Shown here in pieces: positions 1-10,153 of a stretch of 64,000 nucleotides of DNA; within the stretch, counting starts at the first letter, position 1; each line of letters opens with the position of its first letter. The notes below the pieces were generated by a model, which saw only the letters and a program-made list of their open reading frames with translations, did no database searches and was not told where the DNA came from. Both the position numbers and the translations under genes were made by a program. The DNA is from Shewanella acanthi (GTDB lineage: Bacteria > Pseudomonadota > Gammaproteobacteria > Enterobacterales > Shewanellaceae), in contig NZ_CP080413.1 in NCBI RefSeq assembly GCF_019457475.1, positions 2,976,001-3,040,000 on the forward strand, read 5' to 3'.

Positions 1-41
1 TGTATTCGGCACAATCGGGCAATAACGACTGGGCATAAGTG

Positions 42-50
42 TGATATATT
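42..50 (+). promoter_or_regulatory. Probable extended -10 element of the mtnN promoter
   Basis: TGATATATT fits an extended -10 (TGn plus a TATAAT-like hexamer), 53 bp before the mtnN start codon. No good -35 hexamer is seen 17 bp upstream, which is tolerated when the TGn element is present. This is inference from sequence only. Confidence 0.4.
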
Positions 51-102
51 AGCCGCCATTCCATCGTCCCACGTGTTACGTGTTGAATAGAAAGGGTCTC
101 CC

Positions 103-810
103 ATGAAAATTGGTATTATTGGCGCTATGGAGCCAGAAGTAGCGCATTTGATTGCTGCTATGACAAACGCATCTTCACAAACGATTGCTGGCATTGAATT
201 TATCGCAGGCACTTTGGCGGGCAAAGACGTTGTCGTCACCCGCTCTGGTATTGGCAAAGTGGCCGCCAGTATTGCCACCACACTGCTAATTGAAAAATAT
301 GCCCCAGATGCGGTGATCAATACGGGTTCGGCCGGTGGTTTTGTCGATTCTCTATCAATTGGCGATATTGTGATTTCATCTGAAGTGCGCCACCACGATG
401 TAGATGTTACTGCATTCGGCTACGAAATTGGCCAGATGGCACAGCAACCCGCCGCGTTTATGCCATCACCAGAGCTTGTGGCTGCGGCCAACAAAGCCAT
501 CACTCAATTAGGTGAAGTGAAAGCAATTGAAGGGTTAATCTGTACTGGTGATAGCTTTATTTGCGATCCAGTACGTACCCAAACCATGCGTCAAAACTTC
601 CCAACGATGGCGGCCTGTGAGATGGAAGGTGCGGCCATTGCCCAAGTCTGTCACCAGTTTTGCGTACCATTTGTGGTGATCCGATCACTGTCTGACAATG
701 CCAATAACGACTCGCCAGTCGATTTCGATTCCTACATTGTTAAGGCAGGTTACCATTCAGCATTGATGGTGATGGAATTACTGCAACATATCGCCCCTAA
801 GGCCGCTTAA
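103..810 (+). CDS. mtnN: 5'-methylthioadenosine/S-adenosylhomocysteine nucleosidase
   Basis: MtnN (Pfs) is a cytoplasmic enzyme that hydrolyses the glycosidic bond of methylthioadenosine, S-adenosylhomocysteine and 5'-deoxyadenosine. It clears by-products of methylation, polyamine synthesis and radical SAM chemistry and feeds autoinducer-2 synthesis. The 235-residue length matches the family. The N-terminus [13 protein letters not shown] places the catalytic Glu at residue 12, as in the E. coli enzyme; the substrate-binding CEMEGAA motif and the catalytic Asp in RSLSDNAN follow in the C-terminal third. An AAGGG ribosome site lies 8 nt before the ATG. The next gene is a CbiB-like protein 21 bp downstream, a pairing I recall from Vibrio and Shewanella. 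Confidence 0.97.
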   Translation: MKIGIIGAMEPEVAHLIAAMTNASSQTIAGIEFIAGTLAGKDVVVTRSGIGKVAASIATTLLIEKYAPDAVINTGSAGGFVDSLSIGDIVISSEVRHHDVDVTAFGYEIGQMAQQPAAFMPSPELVAAANKAITQLGEVKAIEGLICTGDSFICDPVRTQTMRQNFPTMAACEMEGAAIAQVCHQFCVPFVVIRSLSDNANNDSPVDFDSYIVKAGYHSALMVMELLQHIAPKAA

Positions 811-831
811 GTAAAGATTGGAAAGTACCAG

Positions 832-1821
832 ATGCACAGCTCTTTGTTTCAACAACTTGTCGAGATTGATGGCGCTTTGTTTGAAGGCTTTTTGGTACTT
901 TTTTTCGCACTGTTGCTGGCGCGTCTTGCGCCACTGCCACGTGAAATGCAGCCGCTTATTTGGTTCGCCCATTTAGCTAAGCAGCTCGCAGCAAAAGTGA
1001 ATCGCCCAGAGCGCGGTGCCAATCAGCAAACAACCGCTGGCTTTTTAGCCATGCTGCTGTTGGTGTTTCCCTTCTGGGCCATTATTACCTTTTTGCTTGA
1101 ACTTGCCGCCTTCCCTTGGTTTTTCGAATTCTTAGTGCTGTACCTGTGTTTAACTGACTCAGCTTTTTCCCAAGTAGCCGATGAAATCGCCAAGGCACTT
1201 AAACGCCAGGATAACGCTAGCGCGAAAAAGCTGCTCCAGCCCTGGGTTGTGCGTGATACCGAAAGTCTATCCGAAGTGGGAATCACTAAAGCCACTATCG
1301 AAAAGCTCGCCACGGCGCCAATTTACGGCACCGCTGCGACTATTTTCTTTTTCGCCCTTGCCGGCGCACCTATGGTACTGGCAGTGCGAATGCTAAAGCA
1401 GCTCGAAATCAGCTGGCCACCAATCCAGCCGCAATATCAGTATTTCTCCCGCTCGGTAAATGCACTATCGACAGTGTTGCTTGCCATTCCCGCTTGGTTA
1501 TGGAGCTTGTCGATTGCCATGCAAGGCGGCCCAACTTCCTTTAGTAAACTGTTTACCCTTCCTAAAAATCATCCCGGGGTTCGTGGTTATGTGATGAGCG
1601 TGAACATGGTTGCGAGTATTTTGCAGATAGAACTTGGCGGACCACAAAAATTAGCTGGTCAGCGCGTCGAAATCGCCAAAGTTGTCTACGGCCCACAGCC
1701 ACACTTTGATGCTATCGCCCCTGCAGTGCAGTTAACCTCTCGCGCAAGTGGGATCTGGTTTGGTTTCATCACCTTATTACCCATTCTATGGGCGGGTTTA
1801 CGTTACTTACAAAGCCTGTGA
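832..1821 (+). CDS. CbiB/CobD-like cobalamin biosynthesis family membrane protein
   Basis: A 329-residue membrane protein that resembles the CbiB/CobD (adenosylcobinamide-phosphate synthase) family, which attaches the aminopropanol arm to cobyric acid. Hydrophobic segments lie at about residues 19-33, 72-93, 96-110, 165-185, 210-228 and 305-325, with a soluble loop of about 55 residues after the third. It sits 21 bp behind mtnN and is probably co-transcribed. No other corrin-ring gene is nearby, so a role in corrinoid salvage (or a divergent function) is more likely than de novo synthesis. The family call is from recalled similarity of Vibrio/Shewanella homologues, not from a catalytic motif I could verify. 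Confidence 0.7.
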   Translation: MHSSLFQQLVEIDGALFEGFLVLFFALLLARLAPLPREMQPLIWFAHLAKQLAAKVNRPERGANQQTTAGFLAMLLLVFPFWAIITFLLELAAFPWFFEFLVLYLCLTDSAFSQVADEIAKALKRQDNASAKKLLQPWVVRDTESLSEVGITKATIEKLATAPIYGTAATIFFFALAGAPMVLAVRMLKQLEISWPPIQPQYQYFSRSVNALSTVLLAIPAWLWSLSIAMQGGPTSFSKLFTLPKNHPGVRGYVMSVNMVASILQIELGGPQKLAGQRVEIAKVVYGPQPHFDAIAPAVQLTSRASGIWFGFITLLPILWAGLRYLQSL

Positions 1822-1864
1822 TATGCTTTCTTGTAGTCAAAAACTGGGTTAAAGGATGGCTCCT

Positions 1865-2254
1865 ATGTTTGAGAACATGCATGTATCATTAACAACACCC
1901 GCGCTATTATTTCCCGCCATTTCACTGCTGCTACTCGCCTATACTAATCGTTTCTTTGCCCTTGCTGCGCTTATCCGCACTTTAAGCAGCGAAGCCAAAC
2001 CCGTTCATCAGGATCAGATAAAAAACCTAAGCCAGCGGATCAATATCATCCGCCGTATGCAGGAAGCGGGTGTGCTTAGTTTCGCTCTGTGTGTGCTCTG
2101 CATGATTTTTATCTATGTTGGTTTTAATAAGACCGGTTCGGTAATTTTTGGCGCAAGCCTGCTATTGCTGCTCTACTCCTTAGTTCTATCAGTGATTGAA
2201 ATTCGCATCTCGGTCGATGCCTTAAATATTCATATCAAAGAGATGAGTAAATGA
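1865..2254 (+). CDS. DUF2721-type small membrane protein
   Basis: A 129-residue protein of unknown function that looks like the DUF2721 family. Three hydrophobic segments are visible (about residues 10-35, 73-93 and 97-118), with a charged linker [11 protein letters not shown] and an [11 protein letters not shown] stretch between the first and second. I chose the ATG at 1865, because AAGGA then sits 8 nt upstream; the earlier in-frame ATG at 1856 lies on top of that ribosome site. The stop overlaps the start of the following TRIC-like gene by 4 bp, implying translational coupling. Confidence 0.7.
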   Translation: MFENMHVSLTTPALLFPAISLLLLAYTNRFFALAALIRTLSSEAKPVHQDQIKNLSQRINIIRRMQEAGVLSFALCVLCMIFIYVGFNKTGSVIFGASLLLLLYSLVLSVIEIRISVDALNIHIKEMSK

Positions 2255-2877
2255 GCCAGTGGGTTTATTTCTTTGATTTGTGTGGCACTGCGGTATTTGC
2301 GCTCTCAGGCGCCCTTGCTGCTGGTAAGCATCGAATGGATCCCTTTGGCGTCATAGTTCTAGCATCTGTGACCGCCATTGGTGGGGGAAGTATTCGTGAT
2401 GCCTTGATTGGCGCAACGCCCGTCTTTTGGATACGCGACCATAACTACATCATAGTGATATTGGTAACAGTGCTTATATGTCTTGCTATGGTACGCCGCC
2501 CGCATCGCATCTCACAATATGCCCTACCCGTTGCTGATGCCTTTGGTCTGGCGCTCTTTACCATTATTGGTGCTGAAAAAGCCCTCAATCTCGGCCTAAG
2601 TGGCATGATTGCCGTGGTCTTGGGGTTGATCACTGGCGTGGGAGGAGGCATTATTCGAGACATACTGTGCAGGCAAATCCCTATGGTGCTGCGTACAGAG
2701 ATTTATGCCACCGCCTCAATTTTTGGGGGAATAGGCTATACCGTAAGCTTAGCCTACGGGATGGGGGATAAAATGGCGCTGTTTCTAGCCATGACAAGTA
2801 CCTTGTTTATCCGCCTATGTGCCATCAAATGGCACTTGTCGTTACCGGCCTTCGATCTCAAGAGCAAGAGGGAATGA
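2251..2877 (+). CDS. TRIC-like / UPF0126 family membrane protein (YicG-type)
   Basis: A 208-residue inner-membrane protein with two internal UPF0126 repeats. Each repeat carries a glycine-rich, Arg-Asp signature: GGGSIRDAL near residue 50 and [11 protein letters not shown] near residue 130. This matches the bacterial relatives of trimeric intracellular cation channels; E. coli YicG and YadS are members. Seven hydrophobic segments are apparent. The start overlaps the preceding gene (ATGA), and a secreted SnoaL-like protein begins 1 bp after its stop, so the three genes probably form one transcript. The exact substrate is unknown. Confidence 0.85.
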   Translation: MSQWVYFFDLCGTAVFALSGALAAGKHRMDPFGVIVLASVTAIGGGSIRDALIGATPVFWIRDHNYIIVILVTVLICLAMVRRPHRISQYALPVADAFGLALFTIIGAEKALNLGLSGMIAVVLGLITGVGGGIIRDILCRQIPMVLRTEIYATASIFGGIGYTVSLAYGMGDKMALFLAMTSTLFIRLCAIKWHLSLPAFDLKSKRE

Positions 2878-2878
2878 T

Positions 2879-3364
2879 TTGCGAATATTGTGGCTTTTAG
2901 TGTGCCTTATGTTTGTTCCGAGTGTATTGGCGGCCCAAGCCAATTCGGGTGAAATGCCGGAGGAACAACAATTAGCGGTAAAATACATCACTGCACTTAC
3001 AGAACACGATTACAGAACACTCAGCAAATTCTACAATCGCGACAGTGTGTTTTATGACAAAACCGCTAATCGCAAATATACCGGCGGCCGTTTCATTATC
3101 GACTTTCTCGAACGTGCCCACGAGGGCGTGCTCGAATACACCTTCAATATCGAACACATGTATAACGCAGGCCCACTCGTGGTAATGATCGGCAACTACC
3201 ACTTTAAGGGGCCTGGCGAGCAATTTGGTAAGCCGGGAAAAATCATCGACGTAGCCATTCCCGGTGTCACTAGCATTAAACTAGACATGCGAAGTCATCG
3301 CGTGACAGAACATGTCGATCTTATCGATTACCAAACCATGTCGGATCAATTAGCGCTGCAGTAG
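2879..3364 (+). CDS. Secreted SnoaL/NTF2-like protein (TTG start)
   Basis: I place the start at the TTG at 2879, giving 161 residues: MRILWLLVCLMFVPSVLAAQA is a clean Sec signal peptide, and GAGG lies about 8 nt upstream. An upstream ATG at 2819 would bury the signal inside an out-of-frame overlap with the previous gene. The mature part (QQLAVKYITALTEHDY..LSKFYN..SVFYD) has the cone-shaped SnoaL/NTF2 pattern: an N-terminal helix, a residue pair typical of these folds, then curved beta strands. The family covers ketosteroid isomerase-like enzymes and ligand-binding proteins, so no reaction can be named. The stop at 3364 is the last of this probable four-gene unit. Confidence 0.7.
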   Translation: MRILWLLVCLMFVPSVLAAQANSGEMPEEQQLAVKYITALTEHDYRTLSKFYNRDSVFYDKTANRKYTGGRFIIDFLERAHEGVLEYTFNIEHMYNAGPLVVMIGNYHFKGPGEQFGKPGKIIDVAIPGVTSIKLDMRSHRVTEHVDLIDYQTMSDQLALQ

Positions 3365-3416
3365 TCACAAATTTTCCCCCCGTCGGAAACTTGAACGCTT
3401 ATTGATAGTCGAAACC

Positions 3417-3468
3417 TGCAATGAATGAATTTACGTCAGCCCGCTATGGTCTGACGCCCGACATTGCA
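3417..3468 (+). promoter_or_regulatory. Nested inverted repeats in the leader of the next gene
   Basis: TGCAATG (3417-3423) pairs with CATTGCA (3462-3468), and inside it CGTCAG (3434-3439) pairs with CTGACG (3451-3456). The outer arm abuts the GAGG ribosome site of the gene at 3480. It could be a folded leader or a protein-binding site; the function is unknown. Confidence 0.35.
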
Positions 3469-3479
3469 ATGAGGTTCGT

Positions 3480-3908
3480 ATGAGATATTTGGGACGGCTG
3501 GCCCTACTCGCCCTAGGTAGCCTAGTGCTGATAGCCAAAGCACATGCAATACAACCTATTATCGTCTCCTATGCGGTACAGCCTGTAAGCCACTTCAATC
3601 AAGCGCTTAAAAAAGCACAGGCAGAGCATCAAGCCTGGAGTGATAACCCTGCGCAGATCAGCAGTGAATATGCCGGAAAAAAATTCACCTTAGTGCGCAC
3701 CCAGCCCAATAAGAATGGCATGCTGACCTATCAGCTCAGTGAAATGTCAGCGCAGCATCCGCAGATGCTATTGATTATGTCATTGAAGAAAAATGCCAAG
3801 CTTTGGCAGGTCGATTCAGCCCAGCTCGCGTGGAAATGTCGCGAAGGTCAGCACTTTGGTACCGAAAGATGCAATATCGCCAGGCACGAAGCCGGCAGCG
3901 CGCCCTAA
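3480..3908 (+). CDS. Secreted hypothetical protein, 142 aa
   Basis: Not recognised. It begins with a signal peptide (MRYLGRLALLALGSLVLIAKAHA, cleavage predicted after the AHA). The mature 119 residues contain an Ala/Gln-rich helical stretch (NQALKKAQAEHQ) and a charged C-terminus with two cysteines (KCREGQHFGTERC) that could form a disulfide in the periplasm. GAGG lies 5 nt before the ATG. The gene stands alone between the SnoaL-like gene and the convergent tyrS, with its own terminator. A periplasmic or outer-membrane-facing role is inferred from the signal only. Confidence 0.75.
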   Translation: MRYLGRLALLALGSLVLIAKAHAIQPIIVSYAVQPVSHFNQALKKAQAEHQAWSDNPAQISSEYAGKKFTLVRTQPNKNGMLTYQLSEMSAQHPQMLLIMSLKKNAKLWQVDSAQLAWKCREGQHFGTERCNIARHEAGSAP

Positions 3909-3938
3909 TATTTCTCATTCAGTTATCACATCACAAAC

Positions 3939-3966
3939 AAAAAGAGCGCCACTAGGCGCTCTTTTT
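3939..3966. terminator. Bidirectional intrinsic terminator
   Basis: The stem AAAGAGCGCC/GGCGCTCTTT with a 4-nt loop has A and T tracts on either side. It serves the gene ending at 3908 (+) and tyrS ending at 3994 (-). Confidence 0.85.
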
Positions 3967-3993
3967 ATTCTTGCATTTAACCCCTTAGGTTAT

Positions 3994-5190
3994 TTATACA
4001 AGCGTTACTTTAGCAAACTTACGTTTACCCACTTGGAATACGGCAACTGTGCCCGCTGGCAGCGTCAAACGGCTATCTTCTAATTTTTCGCCGTCCATCT
4101 TCACCGCACCTTGTTTAATCATACGCATCGCATCTGAGGTTGAACCGACTAAGTCTGCGTCTTTCAACAAGTTAGCGATTGCAAGACCTTCACCCGCTGC
4201 GAGCTCCACTTCTGGGATATCGTCTGGAATTGCACCCTTCTGGAAACGGTCGATAAAGGCTTGATGCGCCCCTTCTGCCGCCGCTTCGTCGTGGAAGCGA
4301 GCAATGATTTCCTTCGCCAGAGCAATCTTAGTGTCACGAGGGTTCGCACCGTTGGCGATATCCTGTTTGAATTGCTCAATTTCAGCCAAGGGGCGGAAAG
4401 ACAGCAGTTCGAAGTAACTCCACATCAGATCGTCCGAAATCGACATGATCTTGCCAAACATTTCGTTGGCAGGCTCGCTTACACCGATATAGTTGTTGGC
4501 CGACTTAGACATTTTCTTCACGCCATCTAAGCCCACCAGCAGCGGCATCATAATTACTGTCTGTGGTTTTTGGCCTTCGGCTTTTTGCAGCTCACGGCCC
4601 ATCAGTAGGTTGAACTTCTGATCTGTACCGCCAAGCTCAACGTCGGCATTCAATGCGACAGAGTCATAACCCTGCAGTAATGGGTACATAAATTCATGAA
4701 TGGCAATCGATTGACCAGCTGCATAACGCTTCTTAAAGTCGTCACGCTCCATCATACGGGCAACGGTTTGCTGAGAAGCTAAGCGGATCATACCCGCTGC
4801 GCCCAATGGCTCTAACCAGCTTGAGTTGAACTCAATTCGGGTTTTGGCTGGGTCTAAAATCTTGTACACCTGCTCTTTATAGGTCTCAGCGTTGGCTAAC
4901 ACCTGCTCACGAGTCAGCGGTGGACGAGTACTGTTTTTACCACTTGGGTCACCGACCATACCGGTAAAGTCACCAATCAAGAAAATGACTTCATGGCCTA
5001 ACTCTTGGAATAATCTTAATTTATTTAAAATTACCGTGTGCCCAAGGTGGATGTCTGGTGCGGTTGGGTCTGCACCTAATTTAATCCGTAATGGACGTCC
5101 TTCTTTGAGTTTTTCCAGCAGATCCGCTTCGAGTAGGATCTCGTCAGTGCCACGTCTAATTTCTGCTAATACTTGGTCTAAATCAGCCAT
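3994..5190 (-). CDS. tyrS: Tyrosyl-tRNA synthetase
   Basis: A cytoplasmic class I aminoacyl-tRNA synthetase that charges tRNA-Tyr. The start at 5190 ([11 protein letters not shown]) gives 398 residues; the in-frame ATG at 5220 lacks a ribosome site, whereas AGGAG lies upstream of 5190. The HIGH-type motif is HLGH at residues 48-51 and the KMSKS loop is intact near residue 228 (KKMSKSANN). The S4-like RNA-binding domain occupies the C-terminal 60 residues ([26 protein letters not shown]). The sequence resembles the TyrZ-like subgroup of bacterial TyrRS. It is divergent from the mepM-like gene. Confidence 0.96.
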   Translation of the reverse strand: MADLDQVLAEIRRGTDEILLEADLLEKLKEGRPLRIKLGADPTAPDIHLGHTVILNKLRLFQELGHEVIFLIGDFTGMVGDPSGKNSTRPPLTREQVLANAETYKEQVYKILDPAKTRIEFNSSWLEPLGAAGMIRLASQQTVARMMERDDFKKRYAAGQSIAIHEFMYPLLQGYDSVALNADVELGGTDQKFNLLMGRELQKAEGQKPQTVIMMPLLVGLDGVKKMSKSANNYIGVSEPANEMFGKIMSISDDLMWSYFELLSFRPLAEIEQFKQDIANGANPRDTKIALAKEIIARFHDEAAAEGAHQAFIDRFQKGAIPDDIPEVELAAGEGLAIANLLKDADLVGSTSDAMRMIKQGAVKMDGEKLEDSRLTLPAGTVAVFQVGKRKFAKVTLV

Positions 5191-5315
5191 CTCGGCGGGG
5201 ACTCCTAAGGCCATGGTCAAAATTAAAGAGACTTATGTTACTTGTTAGCCACCATAATTGAAAGTGTGTACACTATCGGGATTATTCAAGCCACAGGTAA
5301 TCGGTATCGGCGTTA

Positions 5316-6725
5316 ATGGGAAAGGTTATTACGTTATTTAAATTGTTGCCAAAAAAGCACCAAGTTCTCCTCAGCATTCTTTCTGTTATCACTATGATAA
5401 CCATGCTCTTCCCATCAGAAGAAGCGCAAGCTTCAAGACAGACGGCGGGTATAGTTGAAAACGCACAGATTAACACCCGTTATGATGTGCCGTTAGCCTT
5501 TCGCACACCCGGTCGCCCTGAAGGCTTAATCAGTGAAGAATCACAACCTAGCAACCTCAATGGTGCAGAGCCAATGTCATCTGCAGCCGCACTGGCGTCG
5601 GGCGAGGCTAAGTTAGACATCGAAACCCGAGAAAATGCCCAACACAGAGATGTGGAGCATTTTAATGTGAAAAACGGTGACACCTTAGCCGCGGTATTTG
5701 AACGCGCGGGCCTGAGCAGTAAGGATGTATACCAAATTACTCAACTTCCTCTGGCTAAACAGAATTTACTGAAAATTATCCCAGGGGAAGAAATTGTGAT
5801 CTCTAAGGATATTAATGGTGAACTTACTGAAGTGCGCTATCGTCTTAATGCGGCCTCAACCTTAGTCATCAGTAAAGAGAACGATCAATACCACGAAAAG
5901 ATTTCCGAGAAAGATATCGAAATTCGTAGCCACTTCGTCAATGCCAAGATCAAGAGTAACTTTTGGAATGCTGCTGTCGATGCCGGCTTAAATGCAAACC
6001 AAATCATGCAACTATCTACGGTATTTGGCTGGGACATCGACTTCGCCTTAGATTTACGTGAAGGTGACACTTTTGCCATTGTCTATGAGCAGGAATATGC
6101 CGAAGGCGAATTTTTGCGCAATGGGAATATCTTAGCCGCCGAATTTATCAACCAAGGTGAGCGCTATACCGCCATTCGTTATACCGACGGCAACTACTAC
6201 TCCGAAAACGGTACGAGTATGCGTAAGGCCTTCCTGCGCTCACCGGTCGATTTCAAGTACGTAAGCTCTAATTTCAATCCCAAACGCTTACACCCTGTAA
6301 CTGGCCAAGTAAAAGCCCACCGCGGCGTGGATTACGTTGCGGCGATTGGCACACCCATTAAGGCGGCGGGTAGCGGTAAGGTCATTGAAGCTGGATACAA
6401 TCAATTCAACGGTAACTATGTGTTTATCAAACACAACGATACCTACACCACTAAGTATTTGCACTTAACTAAACGCAATGTGAGCAAAGGCGCGAGTGTA
6501 AAACAGGGCCAAATTATTGGTACTTTAGGCAAAACAGGTCGTGTGACTGGCGCTCACCTACACTATGAGTTCATCGTTAATGGCGTGCACCGCAACCCAA
6601 GAACCGTGACCTTACCTAAGGCTGAAGCCATAGCGCAGAAAGAAAAACCGCAATTTGATGCCCTAAGTAAGCAGTTGATGGCTACAATTTCGCAAAGCAA
6701 GCAATCTGAATTGGCGATGCAATAA
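5316..6725 (+). CDS. M23-family murein DD-endopeptidase with OapA/LysM-like domain (MepM-like)
   Basis: A 469-residue envelope enzyme expected to cut peptidoglycan cross-links during wall growth. A single membrane anchor is at about residues 9-30. An OapA/LysM-like domain ([17 protein letters not shown]) is near residues 115-170 and a second module is near 200-290. The catalytic M23 domain lies at about 325-430. Its zinc ligands are visible as H and D in HRGVDYVA and the HLHYE motif near the end. It resembles E. coli MepM (YebA). The stop overlaps the anmK start (TAATG), so wall cleavage is coupled to recovery of anhydro-muropeptide sugar. Confidence 0.92.
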   Translation: MGKVITLFKLLPKKHQVLLSILSVITMITMLFPSEEAQASRQTAGIVENAQINTRYDVPLAFRTPGRPEGLISEESQPSNLNGAEPMSSAAALASGEAKLDIETRENAQHRDVEHFNVKNGDTLAAVFERAGLSSKDVYQITQLPLAKQNLLKIIPGEEIVISKDINGELTEVRYRLNAASTLVISKENDQYHEKISEKDIEIRSHFVNAKIKSNFWNAAVDAGLNANQIMQLSTVFGWDIDFALDLREGDTFAIVYEQEYAEGEFLRNGNILAAEFINQGERYTAIRYTDGNYYSENGTSMRKAFLRSPVDFKYVSSNFNPKRLHPVTGQVKAHRGVDYVAAIGTPIKAAGSGKVIEAGYNQFNGNYVFIKHNDTYTTKYLHLTKRNVSKGASVKQGQIIGTLGKTGRVTGAHLHYEFIVNGVHRNPRTVTLPKAEAIAQKEKPQFDALSKQLMATISQSKQSELAMQ

Positions 6726-7855
6726 TGACGGAAAACTATCAAGCTAAACAACATGCCTATTATATTGGGCTAATGTCGGGCACCAGTATGGATGGGGTTG
6801 ATGCCGTATTGGTCGATTTTGCATCTGAGCAGCCTAAGCTGATTAGCAGCCATACCGAAACTATTCCGACCCATTTGCTCAAAGGGCTACAACGTCTCTG
6901 TATTCCGGGCGCCGATGAAATTAACAGACTCGGACGCATCGATCGCAGTGTCGGGCAGTTATTTGCCTTGGCGGTCAATAACCTGTTAGCCAAAACCGAT
7001 ATCCCCAAAGAAGACATTATCGCCATCGGCAGCCACGGCCAAACTGTGCGCCATATGCCAAACCTCGAAGTCGGCTTCACCTTGCAAATTGGTGACCCAA
7101 ATACCATTGCGACTGAAACAGGCATCGATGTGATTGCCGATTTTCGTCGTAAAGACATTGCCTTAGGTGGACAAGGTGCGCCGCTGGTTCCCGCATTCCA
7201 TCAGCAAAGTTTTGCCCGATTGGGTAAAAAGCGCGTGATCCTCAACATTGGTGGCATCGCCAACATTACCTATTTGCCAGGCAACAGCGAAGAGGTATTA
7301 GGTTTCGATACTGGCCCTGGCAACACTTTGATAGATGCCTGGATCCAACAGGTCAAAGGTGAGTCATTTGATAGGGATGGTGATTGGGCCGCATCGGGGA
7401 AAACGGATCCCCAGCTCCTATCCCATATGCTCTCTCATCCCTACTTCTCCCTCGCTTATCCTAAAAGTACGGGGCGTGAACTCTTTAATCAGGCTTGGTT
7501 AGAGCAGCAATTATCGGCTTTTAATCAGTTAGATGAAGAAGATATTCAATCGACCTTACTGGATTTAACCTGCCACAGCATCGCGATGGAAATCGGTAAA
7601 CTTTCCCCTGAGGGTGAATTGTTTGTCTGTGGGGGCGGCGCCTTTAACCGCGAATTGATGCAGCGCTTAAGCACGCTTCTGCCAGGTTACAGCATAGAGA
7701 CCACATCAGCCCTTGGGGTCGACCCTAAATGGGCCGAAGGTATCGCCTTTGCTTGGCTCGCGATGCGTCATCATTTGGGGCTGCCGGCAAACCTTCCCGC
7801 CGTCACAGGCGCCTCCCGTGAAGCTGTGCTTGGCGGAAGATTTAGCGCTAAATAA
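6725..7855 (+). CDS. anmK: Anhydro-N-acetylmuramic acid kinase
   Basis: AnmK phosphorylates and hydrolyses 1,6-anhydro-MurNAc to MurNAc-6-phosphate, recycling the sugar released by lytic transglycosylases. The 376-residue length matches the family. The N-terminal phosphate-binding motif [15 protein letters not shown] is at residues 15-29, and the conserved GFDTGPGN and CGGGAFN motifs follow. The start codon shares one base with the stop of the endopeptidase gene, so the pair is an operon dedicated to peptidoglycan turnover. A strong hairpin follows the stop. Confidence 0.96.
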   Translation: MTENYQAKQHAYYIGLMSGTSMDGVDAVLVDFASEQPKLISSHTETIPTHLLKGLQRLCIPGADEINRLGRIDRSVGQLFALAVNNLLAKTDIPKEDIIAIGSHGQTVRHMPNLEVGFTLQIGDPNTIATETGIDVIADFRRKDIALGGQGAPLVPAFHQQSFARLGKKRVILNIGGIANITYLPGNSEEVLGFDTGPGNTLIDAWIQQVKGESFDRDGDWAASGKTDPQLLSHMLSHPYFSLAYPKSTGRELFNQAWLEQQLSAFNQLDEEDIQSTLLDLTCHSIAMEIGKLSPEGELFVCGGGAFNRELMQRLSTLLPGYSIETTSALGVDPKWAEGIAFAWLAMRHHLGLPANLPAVTGASREAVLGGRFSAK

Positions 7856-7880
7856 ATCGCTTTAGCTCAACCTTTTTAAT

Positions 7881-7930
7881 CAAAAGTGCATAAAGGCCTA
7901 ATAAAAAAGGCATTTGTGCACTTTTACTTT
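7881..7930 (+). terminator. Intrinsic terminator after anmK
   Basis: AAAAGTGCA pairs with TGCACTTTT, with the arms extended inward by AAAGGCC/GGCATTT, followed by a T-rich stretch. Confidence 0.75.
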
Positions 7931-8386
7931 CTGGTCTAATGAATTCAAGCAACCCTGTTTTTAGCAACTAACAATTTTTCGCCTTTCATCCCCTCCCCCG
8001 CTTCTCCCCTCATACCTTGAACTAGGCATTTTCGCAGTACCCCGCCTGTAACCGCATTTCTCGCTTTTAATCCTACTTTGATAAAAATACGAAGTATAAA
8101 AATCCGTCTATGATTAATCACAGTAGTGTCATCTACTCAAGCTAAAGTCATTGTTAACTAAGCAGTAACGACGTTGCATTTAGCGTTCGAGTATTGCCTT
8201 AGGGCATTTTAGTTTTGGCATAATGTAATGGCATTACTGTGCGCAATCACACTTATTTTAAGGGAATAAAACACTATCTCGCGCTTCCCATGGCCTGATA
8301 ATCCAGACTTATGCGCTTGGCCTATGCAGAACTTCAGCAAAATAAGCTGATGATCATAGCTAAGTCATTGAATAGGAAATTTAACA
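7931..8386. other. Non-coding stretch before aqpZ
   Basis: 456 bp without a convincing gene. It is AT-rich and should hold the aqpZ promoter; a candidate -10 is the CATAAT at about 8219-8224. An open frame beginning at 8311 is out of frame with aqpZ and has Arg/Trp/Cys-rich shadow composition, so I do not call it. Confidence 0.5.
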
Positions 8387-9082
8387 ATGAATATGTCACA
8401 AAAAATGGCGGCAGAATTTCTCGGTACACTTTGGTTGGTACTTGGCGGTTGTGGCAGCGCAGTATTGGCTGCAGCCTTCCCCGATGTTGGCATCGGTCTC
8501 CTTGGCGTCTCACTCGCCTTCGGTTTAACCGTGCTAACTATGGCATTTGCCATAGGTCATATCTCAGGGTGTCACCTCAACCCTGCAGTATCTTTTGGCC
8601 TTTGGGCTGGCGGTCGCTTTCCTGCCGCAGAGTTACTGCCCTATATCATTGCCCAAGTAGCAGGCGGCATTGCAGGGGCTGGCATTTTGTTCTTAATCGC
8701 CTCTGGCCAAGAAGGATTCAGCCTTGCTGCGGGTTTTGCGTCTAACGGATTTGGCGAACACTCTCCCGGCGGCTATAGCATGATGTCGGTGCTTATCTGT
8801 GAAATAGTGATGACGCTGTTCTTCTTGTTAATGATTTTGGGCTCAACCGATTCGAGAGCCCCACAGGGCTTTGCCCCTATCGCCATCGGTCTCTGTTTGA
8901 CCCTGATTCACCTTATTAGCATTCCAGTGTCAAACACCTCAGTAAACCCCGCTCGCAGTACCGGTCCTGCGTTATTTGTTGGTGATTGGGCGGTTTCGCA
9001 GCTGTGGATTTTCTGGGTAGCTCCTATCCTTGGTGCAATTATCGCAGGCTTTATTTACCGCTATTTTAACGAAGCTAAATAG
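8387..9082 (+). CDS. aqpZ: Aquaporin Z
   Basis: A water channel of the inner membrane, 231 residues, matching the MIP family. Both pore motifs are intact: NPA at residues 65-67 and NPAR at 187-190. The Arg at 190 and the surrounding residues fit a narrow, water-selective (not glycerol) filter. Six hydrophobic helices are apparent. The start [13 protein letters not shown] is typical. The gene is monocistronic, with its own upstream region and a hairpin terminator downstream. Confidence 0.96.
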   Translation: MNMSQKMAAEFLGTLWLVLGGCGSAVLAAAFPDVGIGLLGVSLAFGLTVLTMAFAIGHISGCHLNPAVSFGLWAGGRFPAAELLPYIIAQVAGGIAGAGILFLIASGQEGFSLAAGFASNGFGEHSPGGYSMMSVLICEIVMTLFFLLMILGSTDSRAPQGFAPIAIGLCLTLIHLISIPVSNTSVNPARSTGPALFVGDWAVSQLWIFWVAPILGAIIAGFIYRYFNEAK

Positions 9083-9092
9083 CCCTATGAGC

Positions 9093-9125
9093 CAACAGCG
9101 CCCACTTGGCGCTGTTGTGCTTTTT
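9093..9125 (+). terminator. Intrinsic terminator after aqpZ
   Basis: Perfect 10-bp stem CAACAGCGCC/GGCGCTGTTG followed by TGCTTTTT. Confidence 0.8.
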
Positions 9126-9227
9126 CAAACCTCGCTCTAATGTTACCATTTCGCTATCCGGTGACTTTTGCTGTGTTGATGTCAAACACAACAGGCTTCG
9201 CCCAATCCACGCATAAGAGATATTTTC

Positions 9228-9608
9228 ATGAGCAAGACAGTTAAAACCTTCGCCGAAGCCGCAGCCATGACGCCAGAGGGTCGTTACGACTACCTCGTTG
9301 AACAAGTTAAAGCGAGCAAAGTGTTATGGACACTGCAGGATCAAGACGGTTGCGTAATGCTAACAACCGAAGATGAAGATTGCATCCCATTGTGGCCAAC
9401 TGAAGAAGCGGCAGAATCGTGGGCCGTTGACGATTGGAGCGAATGTCAAACGTTAGCGATTCCATACGATGAGTGGCATGAGCGTTGGGTGCCAGGGATG
9501 GAAGATGATGACCTGTTTGTGGCCGTATTCCCAGTGCAGGACGATCTTGGTGTTGTAATCCCACCTTATGAGTTAGATCAACGCCTTATCACTAAGCAAA
9601 GCCACTAA
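9228..9608 (+). CDS. DUF2750 domain protein
   Basis: A 126-residue acidic cytoplasmic protein of the DUF2750 family; its function is unknown. There is no signal or membrane segment. Recognisable features are the Trp-rich core (VLWTLQDQDG, PLWPTEEAAESWA, EWHERWVPGM) and repeated Glu/Asp clusters. It is followed 25 bp later by a small membrane protein, with which it may be co-transcribed. Confidence 0.75.
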   Translation: MSKTVKTFAEAAAMTPEGRYDYLVEQVKASKVLWTLQDQDGCVMLTTEDEDCIPLWPTEEAAESWAVDDWSECQTLAIPYDEWHERWVPGMEDDDLFVAVFPVQDDLGVVIPPYELDQRLITKQSH

Positions 9609-9633
9609 TAGGCTAAGTTAAGCGAGAAAAACT

Positions 9634-10083
9634 ATGAGTGAGCACCAAGCGACATTACCTAAAGAAGACGCTGTAGCAGCGTCCCGCCCTCGTTTACCCA
9701 AACGACTGATAGTGTTGCTCCTTGTCTATGTAGCCGCTTCCGTAAGTGGCATAATGGCTAAGCAAGGAGTGTTATTCTGTGTGCTTACCCTGTTTATGGT
9801 GCTAGGGATTTTAGGCCGTCAAAAGGCTGGGCTTATCATGCTAAGGGGATATACCTTATTGCAACTTGCACTTATTAGCATGCTGCCGGTAATAATGTAC
9901 GATCCCGATAACCTTGTGGCAGGTCCAACGACAGTACACTTTGGTGAATGGCAAGGAAAACTACCTGACTATGTTATTTTCTCCGTGCTGATAATCCTGT
10001 CGCTCCTCCAAGTTTGGATAGCATTCGATAAAAAAGTGAAATTATGGTTTAAGCCGCAGCTTAACCTTAATATCATGAATTAA
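9634..10083 (+). CDS. Hypothetical four-helix membrane protein, 149 aa
   Basis: Not recognised. Four hydrophobic segments at about residues 25-43, 46-62, 70-90 and 110-130 suggest an inner-membrane protein with a charged cytoplasmic N-terminus (EHQATLPKEDAVAASRPRLPKR) and a Lys-rich C-terminal tail. It follows the DUF2750 gene at 25 bp, and a bidirectional terminator separates it from erpA. No motif suggests a function. Confidence 0.7.
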   Translation: MSEHQATLPKEDAVAASRPRLPKRLIVLLLVYVAASVSGIMAKQGVLFCVLTLFMVLGILGRQKAGLIMLRGYTLLQLALISMLPVIMYDPDNLVAGPTTVHFGEWQGKLPDYVIFSVLIILSLLQVWIAFDKKVKLWFKPQLNLNIMN

Positions 10084-10102
10084 TGGCCCTTAACACAGCC
10101 AT

Positions 10103-10134
10103 AAAAAAGCCGTCTTATCGACGGCTTTTTTGTT
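10103..10134. terminator. Bidirectional intrinsic terminator
   Basis: AAAAAAGCCGTC/GACGGCTTTTTT with a 5-nt loop, between the membrane protein (+) and erpA (-). Confidence 0.9.
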
Positions 10135-10153
10135 CTCAATAAGAGACGAAATC

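Noticed and set aside
8311..8745. 144-codon open frame overlapping aqpZ
   Set aside because: It overlaps aqpZ in another frame, and its Arg/Trp/Cys-rich composition is that of a shadow frame.
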